From: Actinomycetota bacterium
GTDB taxonomy: Bacteria; Actinomycetota; Acidimicrobiia; Acidimicrobiales; RAAP-2
Assembly (NCBI GenBank): GCA_021324355.1
Contig: JAJPJD010000025.1
Location: 1-40,956 of the forward strand
Length of the DNA stretch: 40,956 bases
Reading direction: 5' to 3'
The translations under genes were made by a program, and so were the position numbers. Below are positions 32,363-40,956 of the stretch, in pieces. The stretch's first letter is position 1. Each line of letters opens with the position of its first letter. The notes under the pieces were generated by a model, which did no database searches, had not been told where the DNA came from, and saw nothing but the letters and a program-made list of their open reading frames with translations.

Positions 32363-33240
32363 TGGACGATCTTGGCCAGGGCCAGCTCCAAGATGTCGCT
32401 GGCCCCCAGCTCCTTGAGCTCGGGGATCAAGGTGTTGATCTGGTCCTTGTGGACCACGGTCTCCACCGCGAACCCGCCCCCGGCCAGCTCGGAGACCGTT
32501 GGCGAGCGCAGCGAGGGCAGCCGCTCGATCACCGCCGCTCGCCGCTCGGCCGACACGTTGAGCTTGACCAGGACCTTCTCCCGTGCCTCGAGGGTGCCGA
32601 GCAGCAGCGTATAGAGCTGGTCCATGGCCCGCCGCCGCCGGGGGTCGGCGGCCGCGTCAGGGTTGGCGACCAGCTCGGTGTGGGAGACCAGCAGGGTGTG
32701 GATGGCCCGCAAGCCGGCCGCCCGCAGCGCTCGGCCGGTCTCGGTCAGCTCGACCACGCAGTCGGCGATGTCGGGCACCTTGGCCTCGGTGGCGCCGTAG
32801 GAGAGGGAGATCTCGGCCTCGATCCCGGCCTCGGCCAGCGCTCGCCGAGTGAGCTCGGGGTACTCGGTGGCCACCCGGAGGGGTCGCCGCTGGGCCGCCA
32901 GGTCGGCCAGGCTGGTCGCCGGGGAGGCGTCGGCCACCGCCAGCACGATCCGCACGGGCTGGCTGCTGGCCTTGGAGTACGACAGCGGACCCAGGCTGAC
33001 CAGCTCCACCCCCTGCTCCTCGATCCAGTCCCGGCCGGTGATCCCGAGGTCGAACAACCCGTCGGCCACGTAGCGCGGGATCTCCTGGGGGCGCAGGAGC
33101 CGCACCTCCGCGATCCGGTTGTCGTCGATGGTGGCCCGGTAGTCCACCTCCGAGGAGCGCCGCACTGCCAGGTCGGCCTCGGCGAACAACGCCAGGGTGG
33201 CAGCCTCGAGGGACCCCTTGGGCAGCACCAGCCGGAGCAT
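32359..33240 (-). CDS. hisG: ATP phosphoribosyltransferase, long form
   Basis: First enzyme of histidine synthesis: ATP plus PRPP to phosphoribosyl-ATP. The 293-residue protein is the long, HisZ-independent form. A catalytic periplasmic-binding-like core (LRLVLPKGSLEAATLALF, LFDLGITGRDWIEE, and the PRPP loop DCVVELTETGRALRAAGL) is followed by a C-terminal regulatory domain of about 75 residues (VLVKLNVSAERR to LELALAKIVH) that binds histidine for feedback inhibition. Its ATG shares one base with the ribH stop (TGATG). Other his genes are not in the window. Confidence 0.96.
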   Translation of the reverse strand: MLRLVLPKGSLEAATLALFAEADLAVRRSSEVDYRATIDDNRIAEVRLLRPQEIPRYVADGLFDLGITGRDWIEEQGVELVSLGPLSYSKASSQPVRIVLAVADASPATSLADLAAQRRPLRVATEYPELTRRALAEAGIEAEISLSYGATEAKVPDIADCVVELTETGRALRAAGLRAIHTLLVSHTELVANPDAAADPRRRRAMDQLYTLLLGTLEAREKVLVKLNVSAERRAAVIERLPSLRSPTVSELAGGGFAVETVVHKDQINTLIPELKELGASDILELALAKIVH

Positions 33241-33803
33241 CAGCTGACCCCCGCCTGCCGCCAGGGGCCCGGTACCGACCGGAGCACCGAGGCCAGGTGG
33301 ACCGCCGAGAGCGCGGCCTCTCGGCCCTTGTTGGTGGGGTCGGGCCGGCTCCGCTCGAGCGCCTGGTCCAGGTTCTCGGTGGTGAGCACCCCCAGGACCA
33401 CCGGCACCTGGGCATCCAGGGCGACCCGGGACAGCCCGGTGGCGCAGCCGTTGGCCACCAGGTCGAAGTGGGCGGTCTCGCCGCGGATGACCGCCCCCAG
33501 GCAGACCACCGCGTCCTGGCCGGCCGCGGCCAGCCGCTGGGCTGCCAGCGGGAGCTCGAACGCACCGGGCACCCAGACCACGGTGACGTCGGTGCGGTCG
33601 ACCGCCGCGGCCTCCAGGCCGGCCAAGGCCCCGTCGAGCAGCCGCGCCGTCACCCCCCCGTTGAACATCGAGCAGGCCAGCGCGACCCGGAGGCCTCGGC
33701 CGTCGGCCTCCTCCAGCCGGTAGCCACCCAGCTGGCGCCCGACCCGCTCGGCCACCCGGTCGAAGACCGCCGGCTCCAGCCGGGCCTGATCCTCGCCACT
33801 CAC
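33240..33803 (-). CDS. ribH: 6,7-dimethyl-8-ribityllumazine synthase
   Basis: Condenses the pyrimidine from RibD with the C4 unit from RibB to form lumazine. The 187-residue protein has [33 protein letters not shown] with the catalytic His, and [18 protein letters not shown]. It is about 30 residues longer than typical because of an N-terminal extension ([20 protein letters not shown]). GTG 33803 overlaps the ribBA stop (GTGA), which supports keeping the extension. A longer upstream frame belongs to ribBA DNA and is ignored. Confidence 0.95.
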   Translation of the reverse strand: MSGEDQARLEPAVFDRVAERVGRQLGGYRLEEADGRGLRVALACSMFNGGVTARLLDGALAGLEAAAVDRTDVTVVWVPGAFELPLAAQRLAAAGQDAVVCLGAVIRGETAHFDLVANGCATGLSRVALDAQVPVVLGVLTTENLDQALERSRPDPTNKGREAALSAVHLASVLRSVPGPWRQAGVS

Positions 33804-35044
33804 GGGGCCGAGGGGTCCGGGTCCTCGATCACGTCGGTCAAGTTCTCCAGCAGATGCCCGAGCCGCTCGCGCTTGGTCCGCAGGTACCCGATGTTCTCGG
33901 GGGTCGGCACCGACTCGAGGGGGACCCGCTCGACGATGTCGAGCCCGAAACCCTCCAGGCCCCCGTACTTGACCGGGTTGTTGGTCATGACCCGCATGGT
34001 GGTCACGCCCAGATCGACCAGCATCTGGGCGCCAATCCCGTACTCCCGACTGTCCACCGGGAGGCCCAACTCCAAGTTGGCGTCGACGGTGTCGTGCCCG
34101 CGCTCTTGGAGGCTGTAGGCCCGGATCTTGTGCCCGAGCCCGATCCCCCGCCCCTCGTGACCCCGCAGGTAGATCACCACGCCCCGCCCCTCCCGCTCGA
34201 TGAGGTCGAGCGCGGCGTGGAGCTGGGGGCCGCAGTCGCAGCGGCGCGACCCGAAGACGTCCCCGGTCAGGCACTCCGAGTGCACCCGGACCAGGACGTT
34301 CTCCTGGCCGGCGACCTCGCCGCGCACCAGGGCCAGGTGCTGCTCGCCATCGAGGAGCGACTCGTAGACGTAGGCCGAGTACTCACCGCCCTCGGTGGGG
34401 ATGCGGGCCTGGGCGACTCGCTTGACCAGCATTTCGTTGCGGCGGCGGTAGCGGATGAGGTCGGCGATGGTGATGAGCGGCAGGCCGTGGGTCTCGGCGA
34501 ACCGCTCCAGCTCCTCGAACCGGGCCATCGAGGACTTGTCGGCGGTGACGATCTCGCACAGGACACCGGCCGGGTACATCCCGGCCGCCCGGGCCAAATC
34601 GACCGCAGCCTCGGTGTGGCCGTGACGCTTCAGCACCCCCCCGGTCCGGTAGCGGAGCGGGAAGACGTGACCCGGCCGGGCCAGGTCGCTCGGGCGGGTG
34701 GCCGGGTCGATGAGGGCGGCGATGGTGGTGGCCCGATCGGCGGCCGAGATCCCGGTGGTGGTCCCCCGCCGGGCGTCCACGCTGACCGTGAACGCGGTGC
34801 GCTGGGACTCGGTGTTGGTGTGGACCATCGGCGGCAGGTCGAGCTCGTCGGCCCGCTCCGGGGTGATCGGGACGCAGATGACCCCCGAGGTGTGCTGGAG
34901 GAAGAACGCGATCTTCTCGGGGGTGGCCGCCTCAGCCGCCATGATCAGGTCGCCCTCGTCCTCCCGGTCGGCGTCGTCGACCACCACCACCATCTGGCCG
35001 CGCCCGATCGCGTCGATCGCCTCGGGGATAGAGGCGAGCGGCAT
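33800..35044 (-). CDS. ribBA: bifunctional 3,4-dihydroxy-2-butanone-4-phosphate synthase / GTP cyclohydrolase II
   Basis: A 414-residue fusion. Residues 1 to about 205 are Rib[33 protein letters not shown] with the Mg-binding acids, and [20 protein letters not shown]. The rest is RibA, GTP cyclohydrolase [22 protein letters not shown] with the three zinc Cys, [19 protein letters not shown], and [17 protein letters not shown]. It therefore supplies both branches of riboflavin synthesis. ATG 35044 shares one base with the ribD stop (TGATG); the much longer upstream frame lies over ribD. Confidence 0.96.
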   Translation of the reverse strand: MPLASIPEAIDAIGRGQMVVVVDDADREDEGDLIMAAEAATPEKIAFFLQHTSGVICVPITPERADELDLPPMVHTNTESQRTAFTVSVDARRGTTTGISAADRATTIAALIDPATRPSDLARPGHVFPLRYRTGGVLKRHGHTEAAVDLARAAGMYPAGVLCEIVTADKSSMARFEELERFAETHGLPLITIADLIRYRRRNEMLVKRVAQARIPTEGGEYSAYVYESLLDGEQHLALVRGEVAGQENVLVRVHSECLTGDVFGSRRCDCGPQLHAALDLIEREGRGVVIYLRGHEGRGIGLGHKIRAYSLQERGHDTVDANLELGLPVDSREYGIGAQMLVDLGVTTMRVMTNNPVKYGGLEGFGLDIVERVPLESVPTPENIGYLRTKRERLGHLLENLTDVIEDPDPSAP

Positions 35045-36066
35045 CAGGCCGCCACCTCCACCCGCAGGTCGTCCCCCAACCGCTCGACCGACACCAACCG
35101 GCCTCGCCAGAACTCGCGCACGCTCGGCGCCGCCGGACCGGCGAACGCCCCCCGGGCGTCGTCGCCGCCGGCCAGCGCCGGGGCCAGGTAGAACACGTAC
35201 CGGTCGACCAAGCCGGCCGAGTGGAACTGATGGGCCACCCGGGCCCCTCCCTCGACCAGCACCTGGAGCGCGCCCCGCCGGCCCAGCTGGTCGAGCACCG
35301 CCCCCAAGTCCCCGTCGAGCTCGAGGGCCGGCCGCACCCGGGCCGCCTGCGGTGCCCGGCCCAGCACCACCCGCAGGGGCTGGCGGGCTGGCGCATCGCC
35401 GCCGGCCAGCCGGACGGTCAGTTCGGGATCGTCGGCTCGCACCGTCCCGGCCCCCACCACCACCGCGTCGGAGCAGGCCCGCAACCGGTGGACGTCCGCC
35501 CGGGCGGCCGGACCGGTGATCCAGCGGCTGGAGCCGTCGGGGGCCGCGGTCCGACCGTCCAGGGTGAGGGCCAGCTTGAGCACCACCCACGGCCGGCCGG
35601 TCAGCCGGTGCTTCACGTACGGCGCCAGCTGCTCAGCCACCGCCTCCTCGCACACCCCAGTGGTCACCTCGATGCCGGCCTTGCGCAGGGCTTCGATCCC
35701 CCGTCCCTGCACCTTTGGGTCGGGGTCGACCATCCCCACCACCACCCGGGCGATCCCGGCCCGGATCACCGCGTCCACGCACGGCGGGGTCCGGCCGTGG
35801 TGGGCGCAAGGCTCGAGCGTGCTGTAGAGGGTGGCCCCGGCGGCCAGGCCGGCTGCCTCGGCTCGGGCCAGGGCCTGGACCTCGGCGTGGTCCCCGCCGG
35901 CCGGCGCGGTCCGGCCCTCGAAGGTCACCGACGGACGGGCCGGCACCACCACCGCCCCCACCCATGGGTTGGGCGAGGTCTGGGGCCGCGCCTCGGCGGC
36001 CAGCTCGATGGCCCGCGCCATGTACCGCTGGTCGCGCGCTTGGTCGGCGTCCTTTGCGATCGGCAT
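35044..36066 (-). CDS. ribD: bifunctional pyrimidine deaminase / reductase RibD
   Basis: Carries out steps 2 and 3 of riboflavin synthesis. The 340-residue protein has an N-terminal cytidine-deaminase-like domain with zinc motif [10 protein letters not shown] and the [12 protein letters not shown] pair (about residues 50-100), and a C-terminal dihydrofolate-reductase-like domain ([50 protein letters not shown]). ATG 36066 gives [20 protein letters not shown]; a second ATG 15 codons on (MARAIELA) is the more usual start. The next gene is ribBA, not ribE, so riboflavin synthase must be encoded elsewhere. Confidence 0.95.
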   Translation of the reverse strand: MPIAKDADQARDQRYMARAIELAAEARPQTSPNPWVGAVVVPARPSVTFEGRTAPAGGDHAEVQALARAEAAGLAAGATLYSTLEPCAHHGRTPPCVDAVIRAGIARVVVGMVDPDPKVQGRGIEALRKAGIEVTTGVCEEAVAEQLAPYVKHRLTGRPWVVLKLALTLDGRTAAPDGSSRWITGPAARADVHRLRACSDAVVVGAGTVRADDPELTVRLAGGDAPARQPLRVVLGRAPQAARVRPALELDGDLGAVLDQLGRRGALQVLVEGGARVAHQFHSAGLVDRYVFYLAPALAGGDDARGAFAGPAAPSVREFWRGRLVSVERLGDDLRVEVAA

Positions 36067-36119
36067 AGGCGGCTCGATCCTACCGGTCCGGCCGAGAATC
36101 CCTGGACAGAGGGCACGGA

Positions 36120-36872
36120 TCATCGCGGCGCGGCCGCCTCGGCGGCGTGGCGGATCTGCTCGACCGCCTCCCAGGGCGCCTCGCCACCGAACACCGCGCT
36201 GCCGGCCACCAGGACGTTCGCCCCGGCCTGGACCGCCCGGACGGCGGTGTGGCGGTCGATCCCGCCGTCGACCTCGAGATCGACCGCCAGCCCGCGGCGG
36301 TCGAGGGCGGCCCGCACCTCGGCCACCTTGTCCAAGACCTCCGCCATGAACGCCTGACCACCGAAGCCGGGGAACACGGTCATGCACAGCACCAGGTCCA
36401 CCCGGTCCAGCACCGGCGCCACCGCGTCGAACGGGGTGTCGGGGTTGAGCGCCACGCCGGCTCGCAGGCCGAGCTGGCGGATCGCGGCCACCAGCTCGGC
36501 GGTGTGGCCGACCTCGACGTGGACGGTGAGCGAGTCGGCCCCGGCGTCCCGGAACGCCTCCAGGTAGCGGCCGGGGTCGGTCATCATCAGGTGGCAGTCG
36601 AAGAACAGCCCGCTGTGGCGGCGCAGCGACGCCACCACCGGAGGGCCGATGGTCAGGTTGGGAACGAAGTGGCCGTCCATCACGTCGACGTGCAGCCAGT
36701 CCGCGGCGCTGGCCACCTCGCCGACCGCCTCGGCCAGGTTCCCGAAGTCGGCCGAGAGCACCGACGGCGCCACTTTGAGGCGTCCCGGCGGCCCTGGGTC
36801 TCGCTGGCCGCCCCCGTGTGCTCCCACCGGCCCCAGCCTACGGAGCGCGTGCCGCCGGTCGGCGGAGCTCAC
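36120..36872 (-). CDS. rpe: ribulose-phosphate 3-epimerase
   Basis: Interconverts ribulose 5-phosphate and xylulose 5-phosphate; ribulose 5-phosphate is also the substrate of RibB downstream. TIM-barrel motifs are VAPSVLSADFGNLAEAV, WLHVDVMDGHFVPNLTIG, CHLMMTDPGRY, VFPGFGGQAF and DLEVDGGI. The GTG at 36872 overlaps the fmt stop (GTGA) and gives about 250 residues, with an unusual basic, Gly-rich leader of some 35 residues before KVAPSVLS. Family members normally begin right there, so the true start may be later, for example the GTG of KVAPS or the GTG in GPVGAH. Confidence 0.92.
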   Translation of the reverse strand: MSSADRRHALRRLGPVGAHGGGQRDPGPPGRLKVAPSVLSADFGNLAEAVGEVASAADWLHVDVMDGHFVPNLTIGPPVVASLRRHSGLFFDCHLMMTDPGRYLEAFRDAGADSLTVHVEVGHTAELVAAIRQLGLRAGVALNPDTPFDAVAPVLDRVDLVLCMTVFPGFGGQAFMAEVLDKVAEVRAALDRRGLAVDLEVDGGIDRHTAVRAVQAGANVLVAGSAVFGGEAPWEAVEQIRHAAEAAAPR

Positions 36873-37759
36873 GGCGACCCGAGCCGGGCACCAGGGCCGA
36901 GGCGGCTCCCCCGGAGCCACTCGGCGGCCGCCATCGGGCGCCGGCCCTCAGGTTGGACCCTGAGCAGGCGCACCGCCCCGTCGCCGGTGGTCACCAGCTC
37001 GCCCCGCAGGGTGCCCGGTGGTGAGCCGTCCGGCCGCTCCTCGGTGCGGGTCGCGTCGAGGACCAGCAGCCGCCGGCCGGCCGCGCTGGTGTGGGCACCC
37101 CGGTCCAGGCGGACGAGCGCCAGGACCGCAGCGCTCGGCCGGCTCCAGTCGATCTCGAGCTCCTCGGGGGCGAGCTTGCGGGCGTAGCTGGCCTCGCCGA
37201 CCTGGGGAACCGGCTCGGGCAGGCCGCCGATCCCCCCCGCCACCACCTCGACCAACAACCGGCTGCCCAGCTCGACCAGGCGCTGGCGCAGCGGCACCAG
37301 GTGCTCCTCGGGGCCGATCTCCACCTCCGCCCGGGCGTAGATCGGCCCGGTGTCCAACCCCTCCTCGACCGCCATGACGCAGACCCCGGTGGTGCGGTCA
37401 CCGGCCAGGATGGCCCGCTCGAGCGGCGCCGCCCCACGCCAGCGGGGCAGGAGGGAGAAGTGCAGGTTGACCATCGGCACCGCGTCGAGGACCGCCTTGG
37501 GGATGAGGCGGCCGTAGGCGACGACCACGCCGAGCTCGGGCCGGACCGCCCCCTTGGCCAACGGCTCGAGCGAGTCGCTGACCGCCAGGCCGGCCGCCAG
37601 CGCCGCCGCCTTGACCGCTGAGGGACTGGCCGTTCGGCCCCGGCCCCGCCGGCGGTCGGGTGCGCTCACCACCAGCTCGATCTGGTGGCCGGCGTCGAGC
37701 AGGGCCTGCAACGGCGGCACCGCGAACGCCGGCGTGCCCAGGTAGGCCAAGCGAGCCAT
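36869..37759 (-). CDS. fmt: methionyl-tRNA formyltransferase
   Basis: Formylates initiator Met-tRNA using 10-formyl-tetrahydrofolate. The 296-residue protein starts MARLAYLGTPAFAVPPLQAL and has the catalytic segment VNLHFSLLPRWRGAAPLERA (Asn and His), then GLDTGPIYARAEVEIG with the catalytic Asp, and a C-terminal OB domain. ATG 37759 is chosen; in-frame GTG codons at 37762 and 37768 would add one or three residues. It pairs with the deformylase gene upstream, separated by 123 nt with no recognised gene, and overlaps rpe by GTGA. Confidence 0.95.
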   Translation of the reverse strand: MARLAYLGTPAFAVPPLQALLDAGHQIELVVSAPDRRRGRGRTASPSAVKAAALAAGLAVSDSLEPLAKGAVRPELGVVVAYGRLIPKAVLDAVPMVNLHFSLLPRWRGAAPLERAILAGDRTTGVCVMAVEEGLDTGPIYARAEVEIGPEEHLVPLRQRLVELGSRLLVEVVAGGIGGLPEPVPQVGEASYARKLAPEELEIDWSRPSAAVLALVRLDRGAHTSAAGRRLLVLDATRTEERPDGSPPGTLRGELVTTGDGAVRLLRVQPEGRRPMAAAEWLRGSRLGPGARLGSP

Positions 37760-37882
37760 CACTTTCACGCTACGGGCCGTCTGGGGGTGCTGGCGGCCGG
37801 CCGGCGGCCACGGCACCGGAGGGGGCGGCGCCGCCCCGACGAGCGGTCGCCTGGCGCTGGCCGATCGCCCGTGGGCGGTCCC

Positions 37883-38398
37883 CTACCCTCCGGCCGGCCG
37901 TTCCTCGGAGAGGCCGAGGGCCCGAGCCCGCAGGATCCCCCGGGCCTCCCGCCGCTGGTCCTCGTCGAGGCGCTCGATCAGCAAGGTCCCGTCGAGGTGG
38001 TCCACCTCGTGCTGGAACACCCGCCCCAGGTACTCGCTCGCCTCGATGGACAGCTCGTTGCCGTCCAGGTCGATCCCGACCAGGTGGACCTCCTTGGGCC
38101 GGACGATCGGCCAGGACAGGCCGGGCACCGAGAGGCACCCCTCTTCGAAGGTCCACTCCCCGGAGGACTCGACGATCCTCGGATTGAGCACCACCTTGGG
38201 GCCGTCGCCGATGTCGTAGACGAACAGCCGCCGCTGGACCCCGACCTGGTTGGCGGCCAGCCCCACGCCGGGGGCGGCGTGCATGGTCTCGATCATGTCC
38301 TGGGCCAGCTTGACCACCCGGGCGTCGATGTCGTCGATCTCCCGGGTCGGCTGACGCAGGACGGGGTCGCCGTACTGGCGGATGGTGAAGGTGCCCAT
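37883..38398 (-). CDS. def: peptide deformylase
   Basis: Removes the N-formyl group from new proteins. The 171-residue metalloenzyme has the three motifs in order: GVGLAANQVG (motif 1), EEGCLSVPG with the metal Cys (motif 2), and QHEVDHLDG, the HExxH zinc/iron site (motif 3). The start at 38398 (MGTFTIRQYGDPVLR) is standard; an ATG four codons upstream is also possible. It precedes fmt in the operon, as in many bacteria. The C-terminal tail (ALGLSEERPAGG) is short and polar. Confidence 0.96.
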   Translation of the reverse strand: MGTFTIRQYGDPVLRQPTREIDDIDARVVKLAQDMIETMHAAPGVGLAANQVGVQRRLFVYDIGDGPKVVLNPRIVESSGEWTFEEGCLSVPGLSWPIVRPKEVHLVGIDLDGNELSIEASEYLGRVFQHEVDHLDGTLLIERLDEDQRREARGILRARALGLSEERPAGG

Positions 38399-38425
38399 GG
38401 CGCCGCCCATGGTACTGGGCCACGC

Positions 38426-40153
38426 TCAGACACTGGCCGGGTCGACCACCACCCGCACCGCCGGGCCCCGGGGACGGGCAGCCAGCCGGTCGCACAGCTC
38501 GCGGTGCCCCGACGCTCGGACCAGCCACCGGTCGGCGTCGAGGGGGGCGCCGTCCAGGCCGAGCGCGGCGGCGTACTCGGCGGCGCCGGGCCCGTGCAGC
38601 TCGGCCAGCGCGCCGAATGGCGGCAGCGCCAGCTGGCGGCGGAGCTCCAGCTCGGGCCGGAGGAACACGTCGGGGTCGCCGGCCACCGCAGCCGCCAGGA
38701 CCTCGTGATCGGGCAGCCTGGTCTGGACCAGCACCACGCCGGCGCCCGGGCTGCCCCGCCCGCCCACCAGCCGCCCGGCCCGGGCCAGCAGGGCCAACGA
38801 GTGCTCCCCGGCGGCCAGCCGGGGGGCGAGCAGGTGGAGGTCGAAGTCCACGAAGGCGACCACCGAGGCCCGTCGGAGCCGGTGCAGCACCGCCTCGGTG
38901 CCCACCATCACCGGGGTCGCCGGCAGCTCCTCGTGCTCGGCGGTGACCTCCCCGACCTCCCGCCCGAGGAGGGCCGCCAGCTCCTCGCGGACCCGGCTCA
39001 CCCCGACCCGCAGCACCTTCAGCCGCAGGTTCCCGCAGGCCAGGCACAGCCGAGGCCGCTCCAGCGAGCAGGTGGCACAGCCGAGCCGTGCCCCGTCCTC
39101 GCCAACCTCGCCGACCGAGTGCCCGCAGCGCTCGCACCGGGCCAGCTCCCCGCAGTGGGCACAGGCGAGCAGGCGCCCCCGCCCCCGCCGGTGGTGCACG
39201 ACGACGACCGGGTGGGGGTGCTCGGCTCGGGCCACTCGCACCAGTTCCTCGGAGTACCGGCCGGTGCGCGGGTCGGCGAGGCGGCGGTCGACCACGCGCA
39301 CCGCCGGCCAGCCCCGCCGGACCAGCTCCCGGGGCACCTCGACGCGCCGAGCGGCGACCAGCTGGGCCAGGTCGGGGGTCGCCGAGACCAGCAGGCAGGG
39401 GGCGCCGGCCCGGCGGCACCGCTCGGCCAGCACCGTGGCGGCGTCGAACTGTGGCGAGCGCTGCTCGCGGTAGGCCTCGTCGTGGGCGTCGAGGACCACC
39501 GCCGCGCCGAGGCGCGAGACGGGCGCGAACGCCCCCGAGCGGGTCCCCACCACCACCGGCCAGCCGGCGGCGGCCTCGGCCCAGGAACCGGCCACCGCCA
39601 GGCCCCGCCGTGCCAGCCGGGCCCGGAGCCGCTCGGCCCAGCCAACCGAGGGCACCAGCACCACGACCGCGCCCCCGGCCCGTGCGCACGCCGCCAGCAC
39701 CGCGTCGAGGGGATCGGTGGCCGGGCCCGGCACGAGCAGGCCCGGCCGCCCGGGCTGCGCCAACGCAGCCTCGGCCGCCCGGGCGAGCGGGCCCGGCGGC
39801 ACCGCCGGGAGGGGGCCCGGGGCCGGCGGCACCGGGAGCGCGCTGAGTCGGCGGGGCGGGGACGCCGCCCGCAGGAGGGCCCGCCGGGGGCCGGCCCACC
39901 GCCAGGCCACCCAGGCCGTGAGGTCGACCACCTCGGGCGGGGGGCCGAGGCCGGCCACCGCCGCCACCGCCTTGAGCTCGAGCCCACCCTCGGGCTCGAT
40001 GCCGTCGGCCACCACCCACCCGCTGACCGTCCGGCCGTGCAAGGGCACCCGGACCACCGTCCCCGGACGGATCGCCCGAAGCTCGGGGGGGACGGCGTAG
40101 TCGAACGGCTTGTCCAGGCCCGAGACGTCGGGGACCACCCGCACCATTGCCAT
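38426..40153 (-). CDS. priA: actinobacterial PriA-like primosome protein lacking helicase motifs
   Basis: A 575-residue protein matching PriA in its N-terminal DNA-binding domain (MAMVRVVPDVSGLDKPFDY, VRVPLHGRTVSGWVV), its central zinc-binding region with paired Cys (CAHCGELARCERCGHS and CATCSLERPRLCLACG), and its C-terminal region. The Walker A loop is missing: where GxTGSGKT is expected there is LLVPGPATDPLDAVLAA. The DEAH box is replaced by VLDAHDEAY. It is therefore unlikely to hydrolyse ATP or unwind DNA, as is known for actinobacterial PriA homologues. It should act in replication restart as a structural loader. It begins 23 nt after metK. Confidence 0.9.
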   Translation of the reverse strand: MAMVRVVPDVSGLDKPFDYAVPPELRAIRPGTVVRVPLHGRTVSGWVVADGIEPEGGLELKAVAAVAGLGPPPEVVDLTAWVAWRWAGPRRALLRAASPPRRLSALPVPPAPGPLPAVPPGPLARAAEAALAQPGRPGLLVPGPATDPLDAVLAACARAGGAVVVLVPSVGWAERLRARLARRGLAVAGSWAEAAAGWPVVVGTRSGAFAPVSRLGAAVVLDAHDEAYREQRSPQFDAATVLAERCRRAGAPCLLVSATPDLAQLVAARRVEVPRELVRRGWPAVRVVDRRLADPRTGRYSEELVRVARAEHPHPVVVVHHRRGRGRLLACAHCGELARCERCGHSVGEVGEDGARLGCATCSLERPRLCLACGNLRLKVLRVGVSRVREELAALLGREVGEVTAEHEELPATPVMVGTEAVLHRLRRASVVAFVDFDLHLLAPRLAAGEHSLALLARAGRLVGGRGSPGAGVVLVQTRLPDHEVLAAAVAGDPDVFLRPELELRRQLALPPFGALAELHGPGAAEYAAALGLDGAPLDADRWLVRASGHRELCDRLAARPRGPAVRVVVDPASV

Positions 40154-40176
40154 GGGCCGGGCCCCGCGGTGCCCGG

Positions 40177-40956
40177 CTAGAGGCCGAGCGCCCGCTTCAG
40201 GTCGTCGACGCGGGGCGTCGCCTCCCAGGTGAACTCCTTCTCGCCCCGGCCGAAGTGGCCGTAGGCAGCGGTGCCCTTGTAGATGGGCCGCCGAAGGTCG
40301 AGCTCCTCGATGATGGCCGCCGGACGCAGGTCGAACAGCTCCCCGATCGCGACCGAGATCTTCGCCGGGTCCACCGTCTCGGTCCCGAACGTCTCGACCA
40401 GCAGCGACACCGGCCGGGCCACCCCGATCGCGTACGCGACCTGCACCTCGCACCGACGGGCGGCGCCGGCCGCCACCACGTGCTTGGCCACCCAGCGGGC
40501 GGCGTAGGCGGCCGAGCGGTCCACCTTGGAGGGGTCCTTGCCCGAGAAGGCCCCGCCGCCGTGGCGGGCCATCCCCCCGTAGGTGTCGACGATGATCTTG
40601 CGGCCGGTCAGCCCGGCGTCGGCGTGCGGGCCGCCGAGCTCGAACCGCCCGGTTGGGTTGACCAGGATGGAGAGGCCCTCGGTCTCGAGCTCCTCGGGGA
40701 TGAGCGGCAGGATCACCTGCTCGGTGATGTCCGGCGCGAGCAGGGTGTCGATGTCGATCCCCGGCTGGTGCTGGGTCGAGACCAGCACGGTCTGCACCCC
40801 GACCGGCCGCCCGTCCTCGTAGACCACGCTCACCTGGGTCTTGCCGTCGGGCCGCAGGTAGGGCAGCGAGCCCATGCGACGCACCTGGGTGAGCCGCTGG
40901 GACAGCCGGTGGGCCAGCCAGATGGGCATCGGCATGAGGTCGGGCGTCTCGTCGCA
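40177..40956 (-). CDS. metK: S-adenosylmethionine synthetase (5' part cut by the window end)
   Basis: Makes S-adenosylmethionine from methionine and ATP. The visible 259 residues are the C-terminal two thirds. They begin with [20 protein letters not shown] (the conserved ACDET region) and include the glycine-rich signature [20 protein letters not shown] with phosphate-binding residues, [20 protein letters not shown], and the terminal [19 protein letters not shown]. The start lies beyond 40956. It is the most upstream visible gene of the metK-priA-def-fmt-rpe-rib-hisG block. Confidence 0.97.
   Translation of the reverse strand, partial: CDETPDLMPMPIWLAHRLSQRLTQVRRMGSLPYLRPDGKTQVSVVYEDGRPVGVQTVLVSTQHQPGIDIDTLLAPDITEQVILPLIPEELETEGLSILVNPTGRFELGGPHADAGLTGRKIIVDTYGGMARHGGGAFSGKDPSKVDRSAAYAARWVAKHVVAAGAARRCEVQVAYAIGVARPVSLLVETFGTETVDPAKISVAIGELFDLRPAAIIEELDLRRPIYKGTAAYGHFGRGEKEFTWEATPRVDDLKRALGL

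Noticed and set aside
37685-40180. Open frames of 831 codons (plus) and 749 codons (minus, 37770-40019)
   Set aside because: Both cover def, priA and part of fmt in wrong frames. They have no domains and a biased composition.

Overview
The window looks like part of the chromosome of a high-GC actinobacterium, most plausibly of the class Acidimicrobiia or a near relative. This rests on the very high GC, the GC-rich codon use, the frequent GTG starts, an actinobacterial PriA without helicase motifs, a PheS with a Cys cluster, a DUF1844 gene next to infC, and the blocks metK-priA-def-fmt-rpe-rib, infC-rpmI-rplT-pheST and argCJBD(R)GH. The 5' end of a 16S rRNA gene is present, but no database comparison was possible, so the class is an inference. 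Almost every gene lies on the minus strand.

Layout, read in the minus-strand direction of transcription from the right end. (1) 40956-32126 is a housekeeping operon: metK (cut by the window end), priA, def, fmt, rpe, ribD, ribBA, ribH, hisG and a cold-shock-domain gene. Many junctions overlap by 1-4 nt. Riboflavin synthase (ribE) is not in the rib block. (2) A DUF1844 gene (31704-32117, plus strand) is divergent from infC-rpmI-rplT-trmH-type methyltransferase-pheS-pheT (31513-25848). infC shows an ATC start and an apparent one-base deletion. The methyltransferase seems to start with CTG behind a perfect AGGAGG. (3) About 17 kb of accessory DNA (8.9-25.8 kb) separates pheT from argC. It holds a secreted GH43-like glycosidase, a GntR/FCD regulator, a divergent eight-gene operon that looks like uptake plus meta-cleavage degradation of an aromatic compound, a large GT-C-like membrane protein, and a cyclase-ATPase-TPR signalling protein. 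(4) 8694-644 is the arginine operon argC-J-B-D-R-G-H followed by a 3-methyladenine DNA glycosylase gene. All eight genes are linked by 4-nt NTGA overlaps, and argF is missing. An ArgR-type operator overlaps the argC promoter region, which is arranged for a leaderless mRNA. (5) A ribosomal RNA operon begins at about 640, with its promoter inside the 3' end of the glycosylase gene, and runs off the left end.

The best candidate for an undescribed system is the catabolic operon at 14545-23696 with its regulator at 23834-24559. A HAAT-type ABC importer with fused LivG-LivF ATPases precedes a FAH-family enzyme, an extradiol dioxygenase, an alpha/beta hydrolase and a class A flavin monooxygenase. 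A 7-bp inverted repeat with two-turn spacing sits between the operon and the regulator. The substrate cannot be read from sequence. No tRNA genes, insertion sequences, integrases or CRISPR arrays were seen.
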